Source: Ruixingdingia sedimenti
Lineage (GTDB): Bacteria; Pseudomonadota; Alphaproteobacteria; Rhodobacterales; Rhodobacteraceae
Reading direction: 5' to 3'
NCBI RefSeq assembly: GCF_031432425.1
Contig: NZ_JAVKPH010000070.1
Location: 1-7,436 of the forward strand
DNA length: 7,436 bases
The notes beneath the pieces were generated by a model that did no database searches, had not been told where the DNA came from, and worked only from the letters and a program-made list of their open reading frames with translations. Both the position numbers and the translations under genes were made by a program. This document shows, one piece after another, positions 1 through 5,392 of this stretch; within the stretch, counting starts at the first letter, position 1; every line of letters starts with the position of its first letter.

Positions 1-236
1 CGCCATTGCCCGCCATAAATGGCGTGGCGGGCAGTGGCTCCCTTTTGCCTCAGGAGCCGGGGGAAGTCATAAGACAAAAGCTTTTCGCCCAGCTGGCGAA
101 CGAGTTCGCGTTCCGGCCATGTCAGGCGCGCGTCCTCGAGCGAGACGGCGAGCAGGCCCTGCTCGCGCCAGCCTTCGCGTTTCACCTGGTCCGGATCCCG
201 GCGATGGCCGCCGTAGCCCTTGGGGTGCCACCTCAT
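1..236 (-). CDS. Small hypothetical phage protein, 3' end outside the window
   Basis: The reading frame starts with ATG at 236 and stays open for 78 codons to the left edge, so the end is not seen. The start overlaps the stop of the RuvC-like gene in an ATGA arrangement (4 nt), which suggests translational coupling. The first 50 or so residues (starting MRWHPKGYGG, then a charged stretch with DQVKREGWRE and LTWPERELVRQLGEKL) use almost only G/C-ending codons and look like a genuine conserved small phage protein, but I cannot assign a function. From about codon 53 (position 80 downward) codon choice changes to CTT, TTG, TCT, TAT, AGG, CAA, ATT, and the DNA becomes rich in hairpins. The original C-terminus may therefore have been replaced by foreign sequence. 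I am fairly sure of the N-terminal part and unsure of everything left of about 80. Confidence 0.6.
   Translation of the reverse strand, partial: MRWHPKGYGGHRRDPDQVKREGWREQGLLAVSLEDARLTWPERELVRQLGEKLLSYDFPRLLRQKGATARHAIYGGQW
2..38. repeat. Inverted repeat, 14-bp arms with one mismatch
   Basis: GCCATTGCCCGCCA at 2-15 and TGGCGGGCAGTGGC at 25-38 are reverse complements except for one base. The 9-bp spacer allows a competing shorter palindrome, CGCCAT at 11-16 against ATGGCG at 19-24. Neither strand has a T-run directly after the stem, so it is not a classical intrinsic terminator. It may be a subterminal repeat of a mobile element or a 3' structure of the transcript. Confidence 0.6.
36..58. repeat. 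Hairpin, 6-bp perfect stem
   Basis: GGCTCC at 36-41 pairs with GGAGCC at 53-58 across an 11-base loop that contains TTTT. It directly abuts and slightly overlaps the larger inverted repeat at 2-38, so the two could form alternative structures. The role is unknown. Confidence 0.4.
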
Positions 237-754
237 GCGACACCCCCGTTCGTCTCGATCGCCCAGAGCAGCAGCGCGATGGCGTCGGCCTCGTTGTCGT
301 CGGCGGGGCTGAAGCCCCGGGCCCGCGCAGCCGCGACCATCGCCTCCTTCGGCGCGTTGCCCTTTCCGGTTGCGTGACGCTTGATCGTGCCGACGGGAAC
401 GCCGGCATAGGGCACGCCGCGCAGTTCCGCCCATGCGGTGAGCGTGGCCATGAGCCCGCCATAGACATGGGCCGCGTCGGTTCCGGCGTGGCGGCGCACC
501 TCCTCGAACCAGATTGCCGCCACGGGTCCGGAGAGCCGGTCGATCTCGGTCAGCCAGTTCGTGAAGCGCAGATAGCGCATGCCGCCACCGTCATAGCGGC
601 CGGGCCTGAAACTCGCGGTCCCGCTGGTGATCAGCCCTTCGGCCGAGCGCACCGCCCAGCCGGTGCTGGTGCCGAGATCGAGCGCGAGAATGCAGCGGTC
701 GAGATTGCCGGCAGCCGTGAGAGGCGCCGGGGCGATGTGTGGGGAGCGGTCCAT
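233..754 (-). CDS. RuvC-like Holliday junction resolvase / RNase H-fold nuclease
   Basis: A protein of 173 residues with the layout of RuvC-type resolvases, which cut four-way DNA junctions using acidic residues and metal ions. The first strand carries LALDLGTSTGWAV with the presumed catalytic Asp at about 26. A second acidic motif, IWFEEV, has Glu at about 84/85. The C-terminal helix motif DDNEADAIALLLWA supplies the last acids (about 153-157). A basic KRHATGKGNAPKEA stretch near 125-138 resembles DNA-contacting segments of phage RuvC-like proteins. The start at 754 is chosen because AGGAGG lies five bases upstream; the frame is open further upstream but that part has no ribosome site or motifs of its own. 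It probably resolves replication or recombination intermediates, or debranches DNA before packaging. Phage RuvC-like proteins vary in substrate, so strict Holliday specificity is not established. Confidence 0.82.
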   Translation of the reverse strand: MDRSPHIAPAPLTAAGNLDRCILALDLGTSTGWAVRSAEGLITSGTASFRPGRYDGGGMRYLRFTNWLTEIDRLSGPVAAIWFEEVRRHAGTDAAHVYGGLMATLTAWAELRGVPYAGVPVGTIKRHATGKGNAPKEAMVAAARARGFSPADDNEADAIALLLWAIETNGGVA

Positions 755-862
755 GACGACCTCCTCTTCGATTGAGAGGCCGCGGCGGCACAGCTGCCTG
801 GTGAGGGCAGCACGCGCGCCAGGGCCAAGATCGCGAGGTCTGGTCACGGTCACGTTGTCGAT

Positions 863-878
863 GCCGGGGGCGCCCGGC
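863..878. repeat. GC-rich hairpin, 6-bp stem and 4-base loop
   Basis: GCCGGG at 863-868 pairs with CCCGGC at 873-878 around GGCG. There is no T-run on either side, so it does not look like an intrinsic terminator. It sits between the third inverted repeat and the RuvC-like gene and could stabilise a leader structure. Confidence 0.4.
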
Positions 879-879
879 G

Positions 880-917
880 CTTCCTTCAATGGCTTCACCC
901 CGTTCGCTTGAAGGAAG
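880..917. repeat. Inverted repeat 3 of the array, 10-bp perfect arms
   Basis: CTTCCTTCAA at 880-889 is the exact reverse complement of TTGAAGGAAG at 908-917, with an 18-bp spacer. The arms are the same word found at 1096-1105 and 1123-1132. The left arm overlaps a second 10-bp pairing, TCAATGGCTT at 886-895 against AAGCCATTGA at 927-936, so the two hairpins are mutually exclusive. Confidence 0.75.
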
Positions 918-936
918 TGGGGACGCAAGCCATTGA
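886..936. repeat. Alternative inverted repeat, 10-bp perfect arms
   Basis: TCAATGGCTT (886-895) and AAGCCATTGA (927-936) are exact reverse complements with a 31-bp spacer. The pairing uses part of the left arm of the 880-917 repeat and would enclose its right arm, so only one structure can form at a time. This could be a switch in a transcript, or coincidence in a region rich in related words. Confidence 0.45.
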
Positions 937-943
937 CAGAATG

Positions 944-972
944 AGGATAAATCTCTTCTTTCAATATTTCAG
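944..972 (-). promoter_or_regulatory. Weak sigma70-like promoter candidate for the RuvC-like gene
   Basis: Read on the minus strand, CTGAAA (972-967) and TATCCT (949-944) are separated by exactly 17 bases, each matching four of six consensus positions. It lies in the AT-rich patch about 190 bp upstream of the RuvC-like start and overlaps the lower arm of the 17-bp inverted repeat, so a protein binding the repeat could block it. The evidence is pattern only. Confidence 0.25.
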
Positions 973-1049
973 TTTCTTCATGGGGTATGGGTGTGGCGTC
1001 GCTCCCCATCCACGCGCGCGAGGGTCCTTGCGTGAAATATTGAAAGAAG
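955..1049. repeat. Inverted repeat 2 of the array, perfect 17-bp arms
   Basis: CTTCTTTCAATATTTCA at 955-971 is an exact reverse complement of 1033-1049, with 61 bp between. The outer ten bases of each arm are the array word with one change (CTTCTTTCAA). Inside the spacer ATGGGG (980-985) can pair with CCCCAT (1004-1009), giving a long stem, an internal loop and a second stem. A 17-bp perfect match in GC-rich DNA, with AT-rich arms, is hard to explain by chance. It could be a cruciform, a dimeric protein site or an RNA structure. Confidence 0.85.
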
Positions 1050-1095
1050 CCCCGCGCGCCGGATTTCCGTTGCGGGACAGAGGGTTCGGCGGGAA

Positions 1096-1132
1096 CTTCC
1101 TTCAAATGAAGGATGGGGGCCGTTGAAGGAAG
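1096..1132. repeat. Inverted repeat 1 of the array, 10-bp perfect arms
   Basis: CTTCCTTCAA at 1096-1105 and TTGAAGGAAG at 1123-1132 are exact reverse complements with a 17-bp spacer. An additional half-site lies inside: TCCTTCA at 1098-1104 and TGAAGGA at 1107-1113 form a near-continuous palindrome with only AA between. On the minus strand the repeat begins 15 bases after the primase-polymerase stop, so in RNA it would be the first structure after that gene, but no T-run follows it. Confidence 0.75.
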
Positions 1133-1146
1133 CATCGTCCCGGCCC

Positions 1147-3432
1147 TCACCGCAGCGCCCGGAAGCGCATGGCCTTCCGACCCCCGGTCTCCTGCTCGAC
1201 CGTGGCGATGTCGCCGCTCTCAACCAGCGTGAGCAGGATGTCGTCGCGGTCGCGCGCCCTGAGCCACTGCGAAGCGCGGGTGAGCTCGGACTTGGTGACG
1301 CCGGCCGACCCGGCCTTGCGGATGATCTCGCGCACCCGCTTCAGATGCGCCTCGGTCTCGGTGTCGGCCACATGGCGCTCGACGGCGTCGATGGTGCGCC
1401 GTGCGAAGTGGCGCACGAAGTCGATGGCCCAGACGGCCTCCTCGAGCCGGATGACGGGATGGACCGCATCGCGCCCCACGGCCAGGACGAGCGCGACCTT
1501 GGCCGCGTTTTCCGCGATCCGGGCGAGGATCGGCGTCTGGAACGTGCCGGCCGCGGCCCTGAGCTCGGCGGTGATCTCCTCTCCGAGCGCATCGAAACGC
1601 GCCTGCGCGTCGTCGTCCATCGGCACGGTCATCGGGTCGACCGCGGTCTCGGGGCCGGAGGTCCGGCCGGCGAGGTTGCCGCTGGCCTGGCTGCCGCCTT
1701 CGGCGAGCCGCTGCAGCCCCTCGATCAGCGGCCGGGGCGATCTTCGGAGCCCGGCGCTACGGTTCTCGTCCGGATAGTCCTCCTCACTCGGCAGGATGAT
1801 GAACCGGGCGAGCGAGCCGTCCACGACATTCGCGCCCTGCAGCGCCCCCCAGAAATGCAGCGGCGTCGTCGTGCCGTAGACGCAGAGGCAGGGCTGCACG
1901 ATGTCGCGGCGCTCGTTCGAGCCGTCCCGGTTCGCGTATTCCGCGCCGAGAAAGACCCCGCTGGCCGCAGTGTAGAGCTCGGTCATGTTGTCGAGGATCT
2001 CGGTGATGTGGCGCGGGCTACGCTTGCGGTCAGCCGCCGCCGAGAGGAACATCCCGAACTCGTCGATCTGAAACAGGATCGCGGGCTGACGGTGGAGCGC
2101 GGTCAGGAGCCCCGCGCCCGAGGCGATCTTGTTGCCGCCCAGGTGATGGGCGAGTCCCGCCGCGAAGAACAGCTCGTTGACGACCTCGCGGGCGTGGTTC
2201 TTGCCCGACCCGCTGTCCGCGATGCCGACGATGTAGAGGTTCGTGCGCAGGTCTGTCGCCGTGCGGTAGCGCCGCCCCATCAGCGCGCCTAGGGCGCAGA
2301 GGCTGGCGCCCACCGCGAGAAGCGGCTGCGGTCTGCGCGCAGTGTCGATCATGTAACGCGCGAGATCGCCCACGAGCCCGCCCGGGATCGTCAGCGTGAA
2401 CGACGGCGCAGGCGTGAGGATCGGCATCGGGGCTTCGGGCTGGGCGAGTCGCGCGAGGAGGCCCGCCGCGGGATGCTCGTCGGCCGCACAAGCCTTCTGG
2501 CTGCCGTCGAGCAGGAGGTCGGGATCGGGGCGCCAGCCCTTCTCCATGGCGAGGTGATAGATCGTGCCGGCGCCGATCCGCGCGGGCTTGAAGCTCGTCC
2601 ATGCCTTCGCCGTCGCTGCCGGGTCGTTCTTGGCCGCCTGCGCCGACCAGTCGGCAAAGAGCGTCGCGCCCTCCTCGCCAAGCGCGCCCTTCAGCGCCAT
2701 GCCGATGCGCATCCAGCTGTCGTAGTCGAGCTCGGCGTTTGGCAGCCAGGCGAGCGCGCTCCGGATCGCCGCCAGCGTGCCAGCCTGTGCATGGGCGGGC
2801 AGACACGGATGTCCGGCCCCGTTCACGCCCTTCGCACCGAGGCTCTTCGGGCGCAGCTCGGGCGGGATCAGCGCCAGCGCCTCGTCGAGGAACGCTGCCG
2901 CCCGGCCGGCGTCGATTTCGGGCAGGCTCTCGATGTCGAGATCCGCGAGCCCCTCGTCCGGCCAGGCATAGGGCTGGCCGGTGTCGGGATGCTTGGCATA
3001 GGCCACGAACTGCTGTCCGAGGCAGAGCACCTCGAGCGGCGCGCGCCGGATCCCGGCGAAGGGCTCTCGCGTGCGATAGACCAGCAGCCGCTTCGGTGCC
3101 TTGCCGATCCTGAGCGCGGGCGTGTCGCCCAGCCGCTCGCGGGCCAGTCGTTCGATGCGCAGCGCAAGCTCGCCATCCTCGGCGACGTCGATGTCGAGCG
3201 CGGCGACCGCGCCGCCGACGATCCCGACGCCGCAGCTAGGCCAGGTCGACCAGGTCGCGACCTCGAACTCGGTCGTGGCGCGGCTCGCATGCCGGTTCCA
3301 CTGCGGGTAGTCGTGCCAGGCCGCGCGGGCGAACTGGCCGGGCTTCTTGGTGCCGGGCGCGATCGGCAGGATCGCGTAGCCGTTGGTCACAAGACGCGCC
3401 CCGACGCGCGCCATCCACGAGGTATCCGCCAT
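1147..3432 (-). CDS. Bifunctional primase-polymerase fused to a P-loop ATPase/helicase domain
   Basis: A 761-residue replication protein. Residues about 10-190 match the prim-pol domain of phage and plasmid primases: the metal-binding ALDIDV (Asp80, Asp82), a basic LRIGKAPKRLLVYR strand at 107-120, and QFVAYAKHPDTGQPYAW at 141-157 with the usual His-Pro-x-Thr-Gly. A PriCT-2-like helical domain follows at about 228-300 (DYDSWMRIGMALKGA). From about 345 comes an ATPase of the DUF3987 kind, with a P-loop GIADSGSGKN (Lys411, with Asn412 where Ser/Thr is normal) and a Walker B ILFQIDEFG (Asp457, Glu458). The C-terminus from about 690 looks like a winged helix. It should make primers and unwind DNA at the phage origin. 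The start overlaps the upstream stop by one base (TGATG), with GGAGG ten bases before it. The repeat array lies directly downstream. Confidence 0.88.
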   Translation of the reverse strand: MADTSWMARVGARLVTNGYAILPIAPGTKKPGQFARAAWHDYPQWNRHASRATTEFEVATWSTWPSCGVGIVGGAVAALDIDVAEDGELALRIERLARERLGDTPALRIGKAPKRLLVYRTREPFAGIRRAPLEVLCLGQQFVAYAKHPDTGQPYAWPDEGLADLDIESLPEIDAGRAAAFLDEALALIPPELRPKSLGAKGVNGAGHPCLPAHAQAGTLAAIRSALAWLPNAELDYDSWMRIGMALKGALGEEGATLFADWSAQAAKNDPAATAKAWTSFKPARIGAGTIYHLAMEKGWRPDPDLLLDGSQKACAADEHPAAGLLARLAQPEAPMPILTPAPSFTLTIPGGLVGDLARYMIDTARRPQPLLAVGASLCALGALMGRRYRTATDLRTNLYIVGIADSGSGKNHAREVVNELFFAAGLAHHLGGNKIASGAGLLTALHRQPAILFQIDEFGMFLSAAADRKRSPRHITEILDNMTELYTAASGVFLGAEYANRDGSNERRDIVQPCLCVYGTTTPLHFWGALQGANVVDGSLARFIILPSEEDYPDENRSAGLRRSPRPLIEGLQRLAEGGSQASGNLAGRTSGPETAVDPMTVPMDDDAQARFDALGEEITAELRAAAGTFQTPILARIAENAAKVALVLAVGRDAVHPVIRLEEAVWAIDFVRHFARRTIDAVERHVADTETEAHLKRVREIIRKAGSAGVTKSELTRASQWLRARDRDDILLTLVESGDIATVEQETGGRKAMRFRALR

Positions 3433-3818
3433 CAGAAGGGCACCTCCGGGATCATGCCGTCGAGCCGTTCACGGTCCTTCGCCGCCAGGTCGCGCAGGTG
3501 GTCGCAGTAGCCGGTGACGATCACCTCGACGAAGGTGTCCCACTCCTCCTCGCTGAGTTGGGCGAGATCGGTCCGGCCGAGGCTGTCGAGATAGGCGCCG
3601 CCTGCCTTGCCGCCCTCGACCATGGCCGCCGTCTCATTGGGGGTCGGATCGATCATGCCCGACCTCCGGTGGCAGATGTCCTGGCAAACCCGGCTGCAGA
3701 GGTCTCTGCGGCTCGTGTCGCGCCGCGGGTCGGAGACGCGGAAGCGCGCGTCGAACCAGCCCCAGCCGCGGGGTTCTCGATGGCAGACGGCGCAGAGCCC
3801 GGCACGGACGTAAGGCAT
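3432..3818 (-). CDS. Small cysteine-rich phage protein, DUF6511-like
   Basis: A protein of 128 residues. The N-terminal third holds a likely zinc site: Cys9 and Cys12 (GLCAVC), then Cys41, Cys45 and Cys49 in LCSRVCQDICHRR, followed by the distinctive GMIDPTPNE at about 54-62 and an acidic helical half (LGRTDLAQLSEEEWDTFVEVIVTGYCDHLRDL). I recall this pattern as DUF6511, found next to phage helicase and primase genes; the name is from memory and the function is unknown. Its codon use fits the operon. It starts inside the end of the helicase gene (166-nt overlap, different frame) with only a weak AGG eight bases upstream, and ends overlapping the primase-polymerase start by one base. A role in loading or regulating the replication proteins is possible but only inferred from position. 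Confidence 0.75.
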   Translation of the reverse strand: MPYVRAGLCAVCHREPRGWGWFDARFRVSDPRRDTSRRDLCSRVCQDICHRRSGMIDPTPNETAAMVEGGKAGGAYLDSLGRTDLAQLSEEEWDTFVEVIVTGYCDHLRDLAAKDRERLDGMIPEVPF

Positions 3819-5392
3819 GGGGCGAACCTGTAGGCGGTGATTTCGGTGAAGCGGCCCGCGGGGCGGACGGCGATCTCGGTGGGCCGGCGCAGCCGGTCCG
3901 CCAGCAGGAGCGCCTCGTCGACGGACTCGGGCACGTCCAGCTCGGGCGCCCGCTCGCGCCACCAGCTCGCGGCCTTCCGGCGTGGACAGCCGTCGTGCTC
4001 GAAGCAGACCCATTCCGTGTGGAAGGCGAGACCGCAGCGATAGGTGACCTTCAACGAGACCCGCCCGCCGCGTTTCTCGTGGCGGCTGAAGGTGACGTCG
4101 GTGACGCCGACCCACTGCGGCTTGCCGCTGGACAGCACCTCCAGCGTCGAGGCGGTCGGCTCCAGCTTCACCTCGCGGCCGGGGAACTCGAAGCCGCAGC
4201 AGGGGCATTCGAGGGCGGCAATGGCCACGATGGTCCCGCATTCGGGGCAGATCTTGGTGGGCGGCGGCCCGTCGCCCGGACCACCCGGCCGTTTCGGCCG
4301 CACGAGATCGATGGGGCCATGCCGGCGGACATTGCCCGCGAAATCGAGAACGAGGCAGTTCTCCTTGCCCTCGGCGAGCCGCGTGCCGCGACCGGCCATC
4401 TGCACGTAGAGCCCGGCCGACTTGGTGGGCCGCAGCATGGCGATCAGATCGACGGCCGGCGCGTTGAAGCCCGTCGTCAGCACGCCCATCGAGGCCAGAG
4501 CCTTGATCTCGCCGCGCTTGAAGGCGGCGATGATTGCGTCACGCTCGTCCTTCGGCGTCTTGCCGAAGATGGTGGCGCAGCTGACCCCGCGGCGGCGGAA
4601 CTCCTCGGCGACATGGGTGGCGTGACGCACGCCGGAACAGAAGGCGAGCCAGGACCGGCGCGTCTCGCCATGGGCGATCACCTCGGCCACGGCCGCGCGC
4701 GTGATGGCGTCCCGGTCGACCGCGTCCTCGAGGTCGCGCGCGATGAACTCGCCGCCGCGCGATCCCACGCCGGTCACGTCGAGCCGGGTCTGCGTCTGCT
4801 TCGAGATGAGCGGGGAGAGATAGCCCTGATCGATCAGGTCGCGGACCGACACCTCGTAGGCGATGTCCGTGAAGAGCGCGTTCTCGCCCTCGTGCAGCAT
4901 GCCGCTGTCGAGCCGGAAGGGCGTCGCCGTCAGACCGATCACCTTCAGCGCAGGGTTGATCACCTGTAGGTCGGTGAGGAAGCGGCGATACATGGTGTTC
5001 GACCGCCCGGGGATCAGATGGGCCTCGTCGATCAGCACCAGATCGGCATGGCCGATGCGCGTCGCCTTGTTGTGGATGGACTGGATGCCGGCGAAGAGGA
5101 TCCGGGCCCGCGCATCGCGGCGGCCGAGCCCCGCCGAGTAGATGCCCGCCGGCGCCTTGGGCCAGAGCCCCAGCATCTCCGCATGGTTCTGCGCGATCAG
5201 CTCGCGGACATGGGTGACGACGAGCACGCGCTGGTCGGGCCAGGCCTTGAGCACGCCGTCGATGAAGGCGGCCATGACGAGGCTCTTGCCGCCGGCCGTG
5301 GGGATCACGACAAGCGGGTTGCCGCTCTCCTTCTCGAAATAGCCGTAGATCGAGGTGATCGCGGCCTGCTGGTAGGGTCGCAGGGTCAGCAT
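3653..5392 (-). CDS. DEAD/DEAH-box superfamily 2 helicase with zinc knuckle (ResIII-like)
   Basis: A 579-residue SF2 helicase that should unwind or remodel DNA with ATP. It begins LRPYQQAAI, the usual start of ResIII-type domains. The motifs in order are TAGGKS (32-37), THVRELIAQN (Ia, 60-69), DEAH (122-125), TAT (155-157) and YVQMAGRGTR (VI, 329-338). A zinc knuckle follows, C-x2-C-x10-C-x2-C at Cys382, 385, 396 and 399, then a C-terminal domain of unknown fold ending near ITAYRF at about 520. The last 55 residues or so are read from DNA that also encodes the start of the DUF6511-like gene and look like a low-complexity out-of-frame translation, so the natural stop may have been lost. The start at 5392 has AGGAGG eight bases upstream and overlaps the nuclease stop by 7 nt. 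The open frame further upstream lies within the nuclease gene and is not coding. Confidence 0.88.
   Translation of the reverse strand: MLTLRPYQQAAITSIYGYFEKESGNPLVVIPTAGGKSLVMAAFIDGVLKAWPDQRVLVVTHVRELIAQNHAEMLGLWPKAPAGIYSAGLGRRDARARILFAGIQSIHNKATRIGHADLVLIDEAHLIPGRSNTMYRRFLTDLQVINPALKVIGLTATPFRLDSGMLHEGENALFTDIAYEVSVRDLIDQGYLSPLISKQTQTRLDVTGVGSRGGEFIARDLEDAVDRDAITRAAVAEVIAHGETRRSWLAFCSGVRHATHVAEEFRRRGVSCATIFGKTPKDERDAIIAAFKRGEIKALASMGVLTTGFNAPAVDLIAMLRPTKSAGLYVQMAGRGTRLAEGKENCLVLDFAGNVRRHGPIDLVRPKRPGGPGDGPPPTKICPECGTIVAIAALECPCCGFEFPGREVKLEPTASTLEVLSSGKPQWVGVTDVTFSRHEKRGGRVSLKVTYRCGLAFHTEWVCFEHDGCPRRKAASWWRERAPELDVPESVDEALLLADRLRRPTEIAVRPAGRFTEITAYRFAPCLTSVPGSAPSAIENPAAGAGSTRASASPTRGATRAAETSAAGFARTSATGGRA

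Larger units (their letters stand above)
1..80. other. Possible edge of an inserted element (composition break)
   Basis: Left of about 80 the base and codon composition departs from the rest of the operon, and two or three hairpin-forming repeats crowd into 80 bp. On the minus strand a TGTC occurs at 76-73, followed by a C-run near 67-58; a TG dinucleotide is a common end for some insertion sequences. No transposase or second end is visible and no target duplication can be tested, so the identification is tentative. Confidence 0.25.
755..1146. other. 392-bp repeat-rich gap between primase-polymerase and RuvC-like genes
   Basis: This is the only sizeable gap in an otherwise overlapping operon. 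No frame here has a convincing gene: the minus frame that runs into the RuvC-like gene is open but has mixed codon use and no ribosome site. The gap holds three tandem inverted repeats built from one 10-bp word, an additional short palindrome, a GC hairpin and an AT-rich patch at about 940-980 that stands out from the surrounding GC-rich DNA. Candidate roles are a replication origin for the primase-polymerase encoded next to it, an operator array, or a structured RNA leader for the RuvC-like gene. Confidence 0.55.

Noticed and set aside
933..938. Plus-strand TTGACA as a promoter -35 box
   Set aside because: No acceptable -10 hexamer at 16-18 bases, and no plus-strand gene downstream.
880..1132. 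Repeat array as a MITE with terminal repeats
   Set aside because: The outermost arms do form an 11-bp terminal inverted repeat, but no target-site duplication flanks them, and the same word recurs inside, which fits a site array better.
755..1150. Upstream extension of the RuvC-like frame as a real N-terminal domain
   Set aside because: No motif, mixed codon use and no ribosome site at its start. AGGAGG precedes the ATG at 754, and the stretch is built around inverted DNA repeats.
1123..2292. Long plus-strand open frame of 389 codons
   Set aside because: It lies opposite the primase-polymerase gene. Its translation has no recognisable motifs, and long antisense frames are expected in GC-rich genes.
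3819..4241. Upstream extension of the DUF6511-like frame
   Set aside because: It is an Arg/Pro/Gly-rich shadow of the helicase C-terminal coding region. The cysteine-containing protein begins naturally at 3818.
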